A stretch of 64,000 bases of DNA from Guptibacillus hwajinpoensis (GCF_005144865.1 NZ_SWFM01000007.1:62001-126000); one strand, 5' to 3'. Numbered from the stretch's first letter, positions 53,911 to 63,732 are shown. Notes: generated by a model not told the origin, from the sequence alone. A program made the numbers and translations.

Positions 53911-55320
53911 TTATTTAGCAAGCTCATAGATGGCTTCTGCATAGATGGCAGCAGCTTTGAGTAAATCGTCCATCTCCACATACTCATCCTTTTGATGAGC
54001 TAACTGCGGTTTCCCTTTAAACAATGCTCCGAAAGCAACTCCTGCTTCAAGAGACCGCGCATATGTGCCTCCACCAATTGATAACAGTTCAGCCTTCTCA
54101 TTGGTTTGCTTCTCGTAAACATGTTGAAGTTTCTGAATGAGCTCATGATCTTTCGGTACGTGATGAGGAGTCATATGATCTAGTACATTCATTGTGATAG
54201 ATAACGGATTCGTTACTTTTTCAAACGATTCCTTTACGTCATCGAATTGGCATGTAACCGGATAGCGAAGGTTCATTCCAATATGACCACCCTCTCCATG
54301 ACCATAAGAGAACGTACCTGCATTCATCGTAAGAGGTCCTGTGATTTCGTCCTCAAATGAAACGTCTAATCGTTCACCTCTAAAATCATCAACAAGCCAT
54401 TTCGTTATAAACTCAATATAAGTTTTTCCATTATGATCAAGTTCCTGACTCTCCAAGAATTGAGCCAGTCGAAACGCCGCATTAATTCCTTCTTGTGGAG
54501 CAGAGCCATGAACAGATATTCCGTGCACCTCAAGAGAAAGCTCAGTTTCAATTGAAGCCTGCCCTTCCAAATCATGTTGTACTAGAAATTGCTCAAAACT
54601 CTTTTTCATATCAGACAAAGTGTTTTGATCACTACTACATACTGCACTCGCATAATCAGGCACCATATTAAGGCGCTGGCCTGAATGAAAAGATGAAAGA
54701 ATGATATCTTTATCATCACCTTCATTTACTGGAAAATTCCATTCGAAGTCAGCAATCCCTTTTTCGGCATGAATGATTGGAAACACTGCATCAGGAGCAA
54801 ACCCCATCGCAGGCATTTCTTCGTGCTTAAAATATGTATCAACACAGCGCCAAGAACTTTCTTCATCTGTACCAATAATCATGCGAACACGTTTTGATAA
54901 AGAAGGGTATAGTTCTTTCACTATGTTCATTGCCCAATAAGAAGCAATCGTTGGACCTTTATCATCAATTGCACCTCTAGCAAATAGCTTGCCTTCTCTT
55001 AAATCAGGTTCAAAAGCAGGCGTTGTCCATCCATTTCCTGCAGGGACCACATCGACATGACACAAAATGCCGATAATCTCTTCTCCTTTTCCAAATTCAA
55101 GATGACCTGAAACGTGCTTAACATCTTTTGTAAGGTAACCATCACGTTCTCCTAACGCAAGCATGTAATCAAGAGCTTCACGAACTCCTGTTCCAAAAGG
55201 CGCCTCATCATTCGCATTATGTTCATCTAGGACACTTTCAATCTTTAATAACCCTTTTAAATCGCCCAAAAGGTCATCTTTTCTTTTCAGGACTTCTTTC
55301 TGCCAGTTTACTTCGCTCAT
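53911..55320 (-). CDS. pepV: Dipeptidase PepV-like (M20, Xaa-His dipeptidase)
   Basis: Zinc dipeptidase of 469 residues, YtjP of B. subtilis. Metal motifs: ILCHVDVVPAGNGW (first His), FARGAIDDKGPTIASYWA (bridging Asp), GTDEESSWRC (catalytic Glu pair) and SIGGGTYARSL near the C-terminus. The ATG at 55320 shares one base with the stop of the potassium channel gene upstream (TGATG), so translation is coupled. The frame itself opens nine bases earlier, directly on the AAAGGA ribosome site. Confidence 0.94.
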   Translation of the reverse strand: MSEVNWQKEVLKRKDDLLGDLKGLLKIESVLDEHNANDEAPFGTGVREALDYMLALGERDGYLTKDVKHVSGHLEFGKGEEIIGILCHVDVVPAGNGWTTPAFEPDLREGKLFARGAIDDKGPTIASYWAMNIVKELYPSLSKRVRMIIGTDEESSWRCVDTYFKHEEMPAMGFAPDAVFPIIHAEKGIADFEWNFPVNEGDDKDIILSSFHSGQRLNMVPDYASAVCSSDQNTLSDMKKSFEQFLVQHDLEGQASIETELSLEVHGISVHGSAPQEGINAAFRLAQFLESQELDHNGKTYIEFITKWLVDDFRGERLDVSFEDEITGPLTMNAGTFSYGHGEGGHIGMNLRYPVTCQFDDVKESFEKVTNPLSITMNVLDHMTPHHVPKDHELIQKLQHVYEKQTNEKAELLSIGGGTYARSLEAGVAFGALFKGKPQLAHQKDEYVEMDDLLKAAAIYAEAIYELAK

Positions 55321-56336
55321 CAAGCCCATTCCTTTCCTTTTAACTTCTCATATACAGCCTTATCACAAATGACGAGTAACTTTGCATTTTCTGAAATAGC
55401 CTGATCAAGTCTTCTGTTGATGTCCATTCTATTTCCATCAGCAATTAAGGTAGCTCCCTGCTGTAACAAGGCATCAAAAGCTTCCCGATATGTATGCCAA
55501 TCCTTATGAACCACAATTTCGTATAAATTGTCTCCGTGTCCTCTACTTAATAACTGCGAATAAATCCCAGCGATTCCTTTAGTGAAAGCAGATCTAACTG
55601 CCATACGAGAGACAGCTTCATGTGACAGGACAAATTCATCTACCTGAACATGTGTAAAGTTCTTAATGTGTTCTTCTTTCTTTATTTCGACTGTTGTATG
55701 AACCTCAGTCGACATTCGTTCAATCGAGCTTGCGATGATTAACGACTTCCCATCCGCTAACAGAGAATCATGAATCGAATCGTCAGAAAAGATAAGAACT
55801 GCTTTTGCATTTGTGATATCTGCGTTTCGAAGGACTTCCTCTTCTGCTGCGTCCCCTTGAATATAATGGATATGCTCTTCAATGAGTGGGGCTTTAGGCA
55901 ACTTATCAATAATTACAATCTCGCATTTTTCGGAATCCATTATTTCAGCTACTGCGTAAGATGCTTTTTCAGACCAACCTATAATGACAATATGATTCTG
56001 TCCATGATATGGCAATTTCCCTTCCTCCCTCCGCCTTTTAAAATCTGCAAATCCGTCCACAAATTTTCCGATGACAACCCCTATTAATCCTATACCAACG
56101 ATGTAGAGAAACATTGCATATATTCTCCCACCTACCGTAACGGGAAAATAATCTCCATACCCTACTGTTGTAACAGTTGTCATAACCCACCATAGCGCTT
56201 CAAATAACGTAGGGAACGTCTCGGGCTCAATGACTCGCATAATGACTGCACTTAACCCAACGAGTAGTAACGAAGCATATAGCATGAATGTGGTATTCAG
56301 TTTAACAGCTTTTTTAATAAACATCCTTAAGAACAT
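55320..56336 (-). CDS. Potassium channel with cytoplasmic TrkA-N (RCK) domain
   Basis: 338 residues. Two transmembrane helices flank a pore loop with the selectivity filter TTVGYGD (56-62). An RCK module follows, with a VIIGWSEKASYAVAEI nucleotide fold and a probable TrkA-C tail. Similar to B. subtilis YugO, the channel linked with electrical signalling in biofilms. No mstX (mistic) gene precedes it. The ATG at 56336 has GGAGGGCAATTG upstream. Coupling to pepV is not seen in the B. subtilis arrangement I remember, where pepV/ytjP stands without a channel. Confidence 0.9.
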   Translation of the reverse strand: MFLRMFIKKAVKLNTTFMLYASLLLVGLSAVIMRVIEPETFPTLFEALWWVMTTVTTVGYGDYFPVTVGGRIYAMFLYIVGIGLIGVVIGKFVDGFADFKRRREEGKLPYHGQNHIVIIGWSEKASYAVAEIMDSEKCEIVIIDKLPKAPLIEEHIHYIQGDAAEEEVLRNADITNAKAVLIFSDDSIHDSLLADGKSLIIASSIERMSTEVHTTVEIKKEEHIKNFTHVQVDEFVLSHEAVSRMAVRSAFTKGIAGIYSQLLSRGHGDNLYEIVVHKDWHTYREAFDALLQQGATLIADGNRMDINRRLDQAISENAKLLVICDKAVYEKLKGKEWA

Positions 56337-56475
56337 CAATTGCCCTCCCTTCTTCGTATCTTTTCTATCTTTAAGAATAGCAAATGATGGTATGAGAAGG
56401 AAGGAGAACCCAATTGAAATGAAATTTTTTGCCGAAGTTACAGAATTATTGTAAAATAAACTTTAAAGAGGGGGT

Positions 56476-56661
56476 GTAAATCTTTTCGAAAAAGGGAATT
56501 GGCAGTAACAGTGGATTGAAATCTATAATGCCGATCAATCGCTTATCTTATGAAAGTGGTATGACCCTATTCGTCATTACACCTTGTTGGGAACCCAGCA
56601 CATCCAGAAATCACTTCCAGCCATAATCGGAGCACTCAACCAACTAAACTTTCATGAATAA
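56476..56661 (+). pseudogene. Possible decayed small ORF upstream of ytzE
   Basis: The 440-bp gap between the channel gene and ytzE holds AAAGAGGGGGTG (a strong ribosome-site look) followed by a frame of 61 codons interrupted only by TAA at 56506 and TGA at 56551. The conceptual product (NLFEKGNWQ, QWIEIYNADQSLIL, KWYDPIRHYTLLGTQHIQKS segments) has a protein-like composition. No start codon is placed correctly and I recognise no family. It could be chance; low confidence. Confidence 0.25.
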
Positions 56662-56774
56662 AACGAAGTGATCCTTAGAAAATTAAGTATATCTTTACGT
56701 TTCCTTCATATTGTTTTAATAGTCAGAATCTATTCTAGGGATAAGGCATTGATTACATGTTAGGGAGTGGTTCT

Positions 56775-56996
56775 TTGAGTATTACTTCAACTGATCGTAT
56801 GATGACCCGTATCAAGTCTATCTATTTATTTATTAGCAAGCATGGTACTGTCAGCACAAATGAGTTAGTTGAAGAGTTTGGGATTACCCAGCGAACTGTT
56901 CAAAGAGATTTAAACGTACTGGCCTACAACGAATTAGTCAAAAGCCCAAACAGAGGAATTTGGACGACTACAAGCAAAAGAGTAAAAGTTGGATAA
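56775..56996 (+). CDS. ytzE: YtzE: small DeoR-type HTH protein
   Basis: 73 residues consisting of only a winged helix-turn-helix (RIKSIYLFISKHGTVSTNEL then FGITQRTVQRDLNVL) and no sensor domain. The TTG at 56775 with GGGAGTGG seven bases upstream is preferred over the ATG at 56757, because it gives the 73-residue size of B. subtilis YtzE. Probably a DNA-binding regulator with an unknown target. The neighbourhood after pepV matches B. subtilis. Confidence 0.85.
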   Translation: MSITSTDRMMTRIKSIYLFISKHGTVSTNELVEEFGITQRTVQRDLNVLAYNELVKSPNRGIWTTTSKRVKVG

Positions 56997-57000
56997 GAAG

Positions 57001-57050
57001 AAAAACACGGCTTCTCGTCAATGGTATTCTGACGAAAAGCCATTGTTTTT
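57001..57050 (+). terminator. Terminator of ytzE
   Basis: AAAAACACGGCTTCTCGTCA pairs with TGACGAAAAGCCATTGTTTTT-type complement, with two mismatches. T run on the plus strand. Confidence 0.8.
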
Positions 57051-57080
57051 GCTATTATTTGTAACGTAAAGCACAAATGG

Positions 57081-57108
57081 AAAAACCCGGGCCAAGCCCG
57101 GGTTTTCT
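57081..57108 (-). terminator. Terminator of the PRC-barrel gene
   Basis: AAAACCCGGGC TTGG GCCCGGGTTTTT on the minus strand. Confidence 0.88.
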
Positions 57109-57114
57109 AGTGAT

Positions 57115-57723
57115 CTATTTAGTAAGTGAGTCGTAGTAATTCTCAGGTACAATCACTTTTCCATGTTGGTATTGAACAGATTCATTCATTTCAAGATAAG
57201 GTTGGTCACTCTTCAGTAAATCGGAAAAAAGACCTTCAGAAAGCTCAAGTCCCTCAACTATACCCTCTTGATTAATAACAACCTCTTTCACTTTACCAAG
57301 CTCTTTTCCTTCTCCCGTTAGAACCTCAGCTTTATTTATTGATGCGAAAGAACACTGATCGGCAAGTACTGTAGACTGCACTTCCTTTTCTACATCCTGA
57401 AGTGAAAGTGAATCATGCTCCCATGAAAGTGAATCATATGAAACGATTATGCTTCCATTCACCTCATGCGCTTTACGATTATCGTCCGTTACAGGGTAAT
57501 TATCCGGTGTAAATTGCCCTCCCGAAGCTTCAATAGAATGCAGCATTTCACCCGCATTGTGATCAGGAACGGCATCTTTGTCATTAGAAACTTCTTTCTT
57601 ATTAAGCTCTAGGTACGTTACTTTACGGAGTGTTTGATCGAAATAGACTTGATTGACACTTAATTCAGCTGTCGAGCCACTTATAAGCTTATGACCGATT
57701 AATTTATTTCCAACTTTAATCAC
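57115..57723 (-). CDS. PRC-barrel domain protein
   Basis: 202 residues with two PRC-barrel-like units: residues 1-75 (VGNKLIGHKLISGSTAELSV) and about 120-190 (EVLTGEGKELGKVKEVVINQEGIVEGLELSEG). Photosynthetic-reaction-centre beta-barrels of this type often bind RNA-processing or membrane-associated partners. No catalytic residues are seen, so the function is unknown. GTG start with GGAGAGGATAACC upstream. It does not correspond to a B. subtilis neighbour that I can name. Confidence 0.82.
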   Translation of the reverse strand: MIKVGNKLIGHKLISGSTAELSVNQVYFDQTLRKVTYLELNKKEVSNDKDAVPDHNAGEMLHSIEASGGQFTPDNYPVTDDNRKAHEVNGSIIVSYDSLSWEHDSLSLQDVEKEVQSTVLADQCSFASINKAEVLTGEGKELGKVKEVVINQEGIVEGLELSEGLFSDLLKSDQPYLEMNESVQYQHGKVIVPENYYDSLTK

Positions 57724-57789
57724 GGTTATCCTCTCCTTCTCAACTGTCTAAGGATGCTATTCCCTATGTCAGTGAAAAAGAAACGATAA

Positions 57790-58494
57790 TCATTTCTTTA
57801 AAATGTTCACTTCATCTTCTGTTAGTTCCCGATACTCACCAGGCTCCAAATCTCGATCAAGATGAATATCCCCCATTTGAATACGTTGTAGGTAAATAAC
57901 TTTTTTATCAACTGCTTCAAACATCCGTTTCACCTGATGAAATTTGCCTTCGTGAATTGTTAATTCAATTTCAGATTGATCATCAGCTACTAAAATCGTT
58001 AACTCCCCTGGCTTTGTTACGTATCCATCTTCTAGAGTGACACCTTTTTGAAAGGCTTGTACATCTTCCTCCGTTACATGACCACTAATTCTTGCATAAT
58101 AAGTTTTTGGTACGTGATGCTTAGGTGAGGTTAGGTGATGGGCAAGCTTCCCATCATTTGTGATCAGCAACAATCCTTCTGTATCTTTATCGAGACGCCC
58201 AACTGGAAAAGGTTCAAAAACCTGATCTTCAGGGATTAGAAGGTCGATTACAGTCTCGTCCTCATCTTCTGTTGCTGAAATAACTCCGCCTGGTTTATTC
58301 ATCATAAGATAAATAAACTCACGATATTCCACCGTTTCTTCATGAACCGTAACATGGTTCCCCTCTGGATCAACATGTTGTTTAGGATCTTTCGTTATCT
58401 CTTCATCGACCCTTACAACACCTGTTTTCAGAAGTTTCTTTACTTCCTTTCTTGTACCATAGCCCATATTGGCAAGTAATTTATCTAAACGCAT
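57790..58494 (-). CDS. ytzG: rRNA pseudouridine synthase, RsuA/RluB family (YtzG)
   Basis: 234 residues from the ATG at 58494, which has AAAGGAGCGATGAG upstream (the frame opens 99 bases earlier without a ribosome site). An N-terminal S4 RNA-binding domain (MRLDKLLANMGYGTRKEV) is followed by the synthase core with catalytic D102 in FPVGRLDKDTEGLLLITNDG. Small-subunit (RsuA) versus large-subunit (RluB) specificity cannot be fixed from sequence; the name YtzG rests on place. Divergent from the DUF6884 gene. Confidence 0.9.
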   Translation of the reverse strand: MRLDKLLANMGYGTRKEVKKLLKTGVVRVDEEITKDPKQHVDPEGNHVTVHEETVEYREFIYLMMNKPGGVISATEDEDETVIDLLIPEDQVFEPFPVGRLDKDTEGLLLITNDGKLAHHLTSPKHHVPKTYYARISGHVTEEDVQAFQKGVTLEDGYVTKPGELTILVADDQSEIELTIHEGKFHQVKRMFEAVDKKVIYLQRIQMGDIHLDRDLEPGEYRELTEDEVNILKK

Positions 58495-58609
58495 CTCATC
58501 GCTCCTTTTCCATATTTTTTCCAAAGTTATTTTTGATTTCAAGCATAGTTTCAAGGAATCAAGGGTATGTAAATGATAGATGTCAAATTGCACGTTTGGA
58601 GTGAATTGA

Positions 58610-59035
58610 ATGACTGTTAAGGTTGGACTTTTAGCAACTGCAAGAAAGAAAAGCCAAAAATCAGCACCTGTTATAGAATTCTACCAGAGTCCTTTATTTC
58701 AAAAGACACTTGAATATGCCTCACACAACTATGATCGCATGTATTTCTATAATGCCAAAGACGGTCTGTTATTACCAGAAGATATAATGGATCCATATGA
58801 CGTTTCCATTAAAACATTTACACATCAACAACGCGAAGAATGGGCTCAGAAGGTGATTGAGCAGTTCTCAACGTATGAAACCTCTACTAACATAACAGTT
58901 TGTTTGCATGGCGGTTCTGTATACCGTAAACACCTTGAGCCTCAACTAAACCGTTTCAACTACCATTATGAAGTTCCCCTGAAAGGGCTCGGCATTGGAG
59001 AACAGCTAAGCTGGTACCAGAAGAACTCAGTATAA
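58610..59035 (+). CDS. DUF6884-like protein
   Basis: 141 residues, cytoplasmic. VGLLATARKKSQKSAPVIEFYQS at the start, the YFYNAKDGLLLPEDIMDPYD block in the centre and a GLGIGEQLSWY end resemble the DUF6884 family and recall YaaA-like DNA-modification-related folds. No activity is established. GGAGTGAATTGA is the ribosome site. The 70-bp gap to the next gene has no terminator, so the two could be co-transcribed. Confidence 0.75.
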   Translation: MTVKVGLLATARKKSQKSAPVIEFYQSPLFQKTLEYASHNYDRMYFYNAKDGLLLPEDIMDPYDVSIKTFTHQQREEWAQKVIEQFSTYETSTNITVCLHGGSVYRKHLEPQLNRFNYHYEVPLKGLGIGEQLSWYQKNSV

Positions 59036-59112
59036 CACGGGTCAAACGCCCAGCAACACTGCCTATTGATTGCATACACTATCAAGTACCTAATTAAAGG
59101 GGGGAATCGTGT

Positions 59113-59310
59113 ATGTATGATCATCGACAGCAATGGCAAGGATATCCTGGTCAGCCGGGCGGATATCCTGGTGGTGGAGGATATCCTGGATATCCTGGAA
59201 ATATCGAACAGCAATTAAATGAAATCGAACGTCGTCTAAGAAGGCAGAATAGAAGAATCAGACGTATCGAGAGACTGCTCGGTATACGAGAAGAAGAAAA
59301 CGACTATTAA
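59113..59310 (+). CDS. Small Gly/Tyr/Pro-rich protein with basic coiled-coil end
   Basis: 65 residues in two parts. Residues 8-30 are a low-complexity stretch of GYPG-type units (GYPGQPGGYPGGGGYPGYPG), encoded by DNA with repeated GGATATCCTGG units. Residues 31-65 form a charged amphipathic helix, NIEQQLNEIERRLRRQNRRI then RRIERLLGI. Similar bipartite small proteins occur in Bacillaceae and are sometimes spore- or surface-related, but I cannot assign this one. AAAGGGGGGAATCGTGT precedes the ATG. Confidence 0.8.
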   Translation: MYDHRQQWQGYPGQPGGYPGGGGYPGYPGNIEQQLNEIERRLRRQNRRIRRIERLLGIREEENDY

Positions 59311-59329
59311 AAAGTTAATGCTATTAACA

Positions 59330-59360
59330 AAAAATGAAGGCCATTTGGCCTTCATTTTTT
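59330..59360. terminator. Bidirectional terminator before the MurJ-type flippase gene
   Basis: AAAAATGAAGGCCA TT TGGCCTTCATTTTTT, T-rich on both strands. Confidence 0.9.
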
Positions 59361-60996
59361 AGCGTCGTTTTAAGAATGTAAACCGTTCACCTAGTATTAA
59401 ACCTGCAAGGTTGGAACGATATGAAAGCCAGAGGTAAACAATCCCACCAACTGTTATCCCTACTAATAGGTTAATACTTGAGTACAGCATACTTCCACCT
59501 TCACTTTTCGATAGGTAAAGATCTGGGTACACCGATTCAAGCGGCAGAATAGCAGCTCTCGATGCTACTGCCATAACTGCGACGAAAATCCCTATTAGCA
59601 ATAGTCTTCTGAAAATAAATCCAAATTCGTAATCAGTATATCGCTTAATAATAATGATCGTAATGACCACTGATGTAAACAATCCGATGTTAGTTGCAAG
59701 GATTGCCCCTTTTCCCTCAAAGATCGTAACGAGTGGATATGTTAATCCCGCTTTCAAGACAAGACCAGCTAGCAAACTATATACAGCGAATTTCTGCTTG
59801 TTAATCCCCTGAAGAATTGCTGCTGTGACCGAGAAAAGAGCAAACAAAATCGCTGTTGGGGCGTACCACATTAGTAATGAACTGCCCACTTCCTGATTTA
59901 CCGTAGGATATAAAACACGGAAAACCGGCTCTGATAGAACTGCTAGACCAATCGCTGCAGGTAATGTCAGAAACAGTAGAATTTGAAACGTTTGGGTAAG
60001 CTGCTTCTGAAGCACGCCTTCACGATTTGCGGTAAACGATTTTGTAATAGCAGGGATAATCGTCATAGCGAGCGCCGTAGCGAGTGAAACTGGAATCATA
60101 ATTAACTTGTGAGCAAGTCCCGTTATAATAGCAAAAACTTCTTCATAAGACGGCTTATCATAACCTATGCTCTTAAGTGCAGGGTTAATAAGAAACGTAT
60201 CGACCTGCAAGTACAAAGGAATTGCAAGTCCGACTACTACGAACGGGAGAGCATACGTAATAATTTCTTTATACATATCCTTCAATGAAACGTTGTGATC
60301 TACGGTACTTTCAGCAAGATGTCGATCAAGTTCAGGCTTACGTTTTCTGTAATACCAGAAAACGACCATTAAGCCACCCACAGCACCTACAAATGCTCCA
60401 AACGTTGCATATGTCGCAGCAGTAGCTGCATCTCCATCCAAGAATTTTATGATAATAACGCTTGATGCAAGAATAAAGACGATACGAAAAACTTGTTCAA
60501 CAACCTGAGAGACAGCAGTAGGTCCCATAGACTGAAGACCCTGGAAAAAACCGCGTGTTAAACTCATAATTGGCACGATCAATAGCGCCATACTTACAAC
60601 ACGAATGACAAGGGTCACATCCGCTATCGAGTTACCTTCTTTACCTTCATCAATAACTATTCGTGCAATTGGCTCTGCTAGTAAGAACAACACAAGAAAC
60701 GCGACGAAACCGGTTAAAGCCATTAACACTAACCCTGATTTATATAGACGCCTTCCAGTCCTATAATCACCGAGCGTATGGTATTTTGAAACAAATTTCG
60801 AAACAGCCAGTGGTATACCAACTGTAGACAAGCTAAGCATAATCGTATAAGGGGTGTAAGCATACGTATATAAAGCCACACCCTGTGTTCCGACAAGAGC
60901 AGTAAAAGGAAACATGTAAATCATTCCTAGTACTCTTGAAAAAAGGGTGGCAGCTGTTAACAGCATCGTTCCCCTGATAACATTTGAATCGGACAT
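59359..60996 (-). CDS. ytgP: MurJ-type lipid II flippase (YtgP, MVF/MATE-like)
   Basis: 545 residues with about fourteen transmembrane helices. N-terminal RGTMLLTAATLFSRVLGMIY is the family's first helix, and TRGFFQGLQSMGPTAVSQVVEQVFRI is the conserved loop between helices. In B. subtilis YtgP was renamed MurJ; it is one of two alternative lipid II flippases (the other is Amj). It therefore works downstream of MurG, also in this window. GTAGGAGATGGAGAA precedes the ATG. Confidence 0.92.
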   Translation of the reverse strand: MSDSNVIRGTMLLTAATLFSRVLGMIYMFPFTALVGTQGVALYTYAYTPYTIMLSLSTVGIPLAVSKFVSKYHTLGDYRTGRRLYKSGLVLMALTGFVAFLVLFLLAEPIARIVIDEGKEGNSIADVTLVIRVVSMALLIVPIMSLTRGFFQGLQSMGPTAVSQVVEQVFRIVFILASSVIIIKFLDGDAATAATYATFGAFVGAVGGLMVVFWYYRKRKPELDRHLAESTVDHNVSLKDMYKEIITYALPFVVVGLAIPLYLQVDTFLINPALKSIGYDKPSYEEVFAIITGLAHKLIMIPVSLATALAMTIIPAITKSFTANREGVLQKQLTQTFQILLFLTLPAAIGLAVLSEPVFRVLYPTVNQEVGSSLLMWYAPTAILFALFSVTAAILQGINKQKFAVYSLLAGLVLKAGLTYPLVTIFEGKGAILATNIGLFTSVVITIIIIKRYTDYEFGFIFRRLLLIGIFVAVMAVASRAAILPLESVYPDLYLSKSEGGSMLYSSINLLVGITVGGIVYLWLSYRSNLAGLILGERFTFLKRR

Positions 60997-61190
60997 TTCT
61001 CCATCTCCTACTTCTAACCATTCATCTAAATCTATTCGTCAACTATCAACAATTTTCAACAGTTCTTTAAATACACTTCTTCATTTTAAGCTATTTACCT
61101 ATTAACAACAAATATAAATTTCTGTGAAACTTTAATATGTAGTGTTAATTATGGTATGTTTGTCTGTAGCAAAATGAGAGAGGTGTAAGC

Positions 61191-62450
61191 ATGAAATACG
61201 ATGTCATTGTGATTGGCGGTGGTCCGTCCGGACTCATGGCGTCTGTATCAGCCGCAGAACACGGAGCATCTGTGTTGCTCGTTGATAAAGGAAATAAGCT
61301 TGGGCGTAAATTAGCTATATCTGGAGGCGGAAGATGCAACGTTACAAATCGCCTGCCGCTTGATGAACTTATTAAATTCATCCCTGGGAACGGGAAGTTT
61401 CTATACAGTGCATTTAATATCTTCAATAATGAAGATATCATTACATTCTTTGAAGATCTTGGCATTAAACTGAAAGAAGAAGACCATGGGAGAATGTTCC
61501 CTGTAACTGATGATGCCAAATCAGTTGTCAATGCGCTTCTAGAGAAAGTACGCAAACTGAATGTGACGATTAAGGTGAATACGCCTGTTGAAAAAGTTCT
61601 TTATGATAACGGAGCAGTTACAGGAGTTCGACTTCTATCAAAAGAAGAAATCGAATCGTCCAATGTTGTTATTGCAGTTGGAGGAAAATCCGTTCCACAC
61701 ACTGGATCAACCGGAGATGGGTATGCCTGGGCAGAAGAAGGCGGTCATACAATTACTGATCTCTATCCAACAGAAGTGCCCCTCACATCGAGTGAACCTT
61801 TTATTAAGAATAAGGATCTTCAGGGATTATCTCTTAGAGATGTCGCGTTATCTGTCCTCAATCCTAAAGGTAAAGTGATAAAAACGCATAGATGGGATAT
61901 GATTTTCACTCATATTGGCTTATCTGGACCAGCAGTCCTAAGATGCAGTCAGTATGTCGTTAAAGCGATGAAGAAGTTTAATGCACAATATATTCCACTT
62001 CAAATTGATTCGGTACCCGACCAAAACGAAGAAGAGTTATATCGAGAACATATGAAGATCGCAAAAGAAGAACCTAAAAAAGTAATTAAGAATATCTGGA
62101 AAAGTAAAGTACCTGAAAGATATATGCTCTTCTTATTGAGCAAAGCGGAACTTTCTCCAGACACAACATACGCTCACTTATCAAAAGAAAAAGTTCGAGA
62201 ATATGTTCGTTTGTTAAAACAATTCCAAGTTGCAATTGACGGTACTCTCCCAATTGATAAAGCTTTCGTTACAGGAGGCGGGGTCTCTTTAAAAGAAATT
62301 CATCCTAAGGAAATGGGTTCTAAATTTACTGAGGGCCTCTATTTCTGTGGTGAAGTTCTCGACATCCACGGCTACACTGGCGGTTATAACATTACATCTG
62401 CTTTCGTTACAGGTTATACAGCAGGAAAGAGCGCTGCAACAAGAACCTAA
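61191..62450 (+). CDS. ytfP: HI0933/BaiN-family flavoprotein (YtfP)
   Basis: NAD(P)/FAD-dependent oxidoreductase-like protein of 419 residues. FAD-binding [20 protein letters not shown] at the start, [17 protein letters not shown] as the family signature, [18 protein letters not shown] in the middle and the C-terminal [19 protein letters not shown] with the second FAD contact. The family is widespread and mostly uncharacterised. AGAGAGGTGTAAGC precedes the ATG. It converges with the DEAD-box gene over one shared terminator. Confidence 0.93.
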   Translation: MKYDVIVIGGGPSGLMASVSAAEHGASVLLVDKGNKLGRKLAISGGGRCNVTNRLPLDELIKFIPGNGKFLYSAFNIFNNEDIITFFEDLGIKLKEEDHGRMFPVTDDAKSVVNALLEKVRKLNVTIKVNTPVEKVLYDNGAVTGVRLLSKEEIESSNVVIAVGGKSVPHTGSTGDGYAWAEEGGHTITDLYPTEVPLTSSEPFIKNKDLQGLSLRDVALSVLNPKGKVIKTHRWDMIFTHIGLSGPAVLRCSQYVVKAMKKFNAQYIPLQIDSVPDQNEEELYREHMKIAKEEPKKVIKNIWKSKVPERYMLFLLSKAELSPDTTYAHLSKEKVREYVRLLKQFQVAIDGTLPIDKAFVTGGGVSLKEIHPKEMGSKFTEGLYFCGEVLDIHGYTGGYNITSAFVTGYTAGKSAATRT

Positions 62451-62451
62451 A

Positions 62452-62488
62452 AAAAACAGGAAGGGCATTGCCCCCTCCTGTTTTTTTA
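62452..62488. terminator. Bidirectional terminator between ytfP and the helicase gene
   Basis: AAACAGGAAGGG and CCCCCTCCTGTTT enclose CATTG, with T runs on both strands. Confidence 0.88.
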
Positions 62489-62493
62489 TATTT

Positions 62494-63732
62494 CTATCGC
62501 TTGTTCCGATTTCTACCACCGGTTCGGCTGTTGGATGATCCCGTTCTTCGAGACGGACGATTTGTTCGACCTCTTTGATCATTTCTACCCTGAACCCGCT
62601 CTTCATGTTCAGGCAATGCCCCTTCAACAGTTTTTCGAGACAGCTTTTTACCAATTCCTTTTTCAATCATTTGGATAAAAGGCTGATCCTTAGCTGCGAT
62701 GAATGTGTATGATGCACCGTCTTCTCCAGCTCGCCCCGTCCGACCTATCCGATGAATATAGCTTTCTGTATCTTGCGGGATATCATAATTAAAGACATGT
62801 GTGACGCCCTCTATATCTAGACCTCTAGCAGCCACATCTGTAGCTACAAGCAATTGGATTTTTGCATCTCGGAATCGTTTAATAACACTTTCACGCTTTG
62901 CCTGTGAAAGATCTCCGTGTAGCTCATCTGATAAATATCCTTTTGATTTCAAATCGCCATTAAGCTTACTAACTCTGCGTTTTGTTCGACAGAAAATAAT
63001 TCCTAGAAATGGTCGCACTTCATCAATTGTTTCAGTAAGTGAACCAAACTTTCTTCGATCTGTTGTCTCGATTACATATTGTTGAATTTCCTCAACTGTT
63101 TTTCCTTTTTCTTTCCCCTTAATGGTTTGCGGAGATCGCATAAAACGTCGTGCAAGCTTTTTAATATCGCTTGATAACGTAGCTGAGAAAAGGGCCGTTT
63201 GACGATCATCAGGCGTTTCACTAATAATATCTTCAACTTCTCTAAGGAAACCTATATGCAACATTTGGTCTGCTTCATCTAATACAAGGAATGATGTACG
63301 AGACAAATCAATGGTTTCTCTCCTAACATGGTCAAGCAAGCGTCCAGGTGTTCCGACCACAATGTGTACTTGTTTGTTAAGACGCTTAATCTGTCTCTCT
63401 ACATCTTGTCCACCATAAACTGCAAGAACATTGACATCCTCTCGTTCTTCCACGAGCTTCATCAACTCAGTTGTGATTTGAATGGCTAACTCTCTTGTTG
63501 GCGTAACGATTAATGCTTGTACTTCTTGAGCTTCAGTATCTAATTTCTCTAATATAGGTAGTAGAAACGCAAACGTTTTACCTGTTCCTGTCTGCGCCTG
63601 TGCAATGACGTCATGTCCTTGAAGCATTACAGGAATCGTTTCCTTTTGTATGTCAGTAGGAGTCTCTATCCCCTGATCTTCTAATGGTTTAATAAGCTTT
63701 GAATCCAAGCCTAACGTTTTAAATTCGTTCAA
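62494..63732 (-). CDS. DEAD-box ATP-dependent RNA helicase (CshA-like)
   Basis: 412 residues. Q motif [20 protein letters not shown] region, motif I AQTGTGKT (46-53), motif Ia PTRELA, motif Ib [12 protein letters not shown] at 151-154, SAT in FSATLSSD, and motif [12 protein letters not shown]. The C-terminal tail is short and basic (Arg/Gly/Asn/Ser), a typical RNA-binding RGG-like end. TTG start at 63732 is preferred because GAGGTG lies six bases upstream; the GTG at 63741 overlaps that site. It remodels RNA during ribosome assembly, decay or cold. CshA versus another CshA-type paralog cannot be settled here. Confidence 0.92.
   Translation of the reverse strand: MNEFKTLGLDSKLIKPLEDQGIETPTDIQKETIPVMLQGHDVIAQAQTGTGKTFAFLLPILEKLDTEAQEVQALIVTPTRELAIQITTELMKLVEEREDVNVLAVYGGQDVERQIKRLNKQVHIVVGTPGRLLDHVRRETIDLSRTSFLVLDEADQMLHIGFLREVEDIISETPDDRQTALFSATLSSDIKKLARRFMRSPQTIKGKEKGKTVEEIQQYVIETTDRRKFGSLTETIDEVRPFLGIIFCRTKRRVSKLNGDLKSKGYLSDELHGDLSQAKRESVIKRFRDAKIQLLVATDVAARGLDIEGVTHVFNYDIPQDTESYIHRIGRTGRAGEDGASYTFIAAKDQPFIQMIEKGIGKKLSRKTVEGALPEHEERVQGRNDQRGRTNRPSRRTGSSNSRTGGRNRNKR

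Noticed and set aside
59140..59205. GGATATCCTGG repeats as a CRISPR-like array
   Set aside because: Units are too short, without spacers, and lie in frame inside a small protein gene as GYPG codons.
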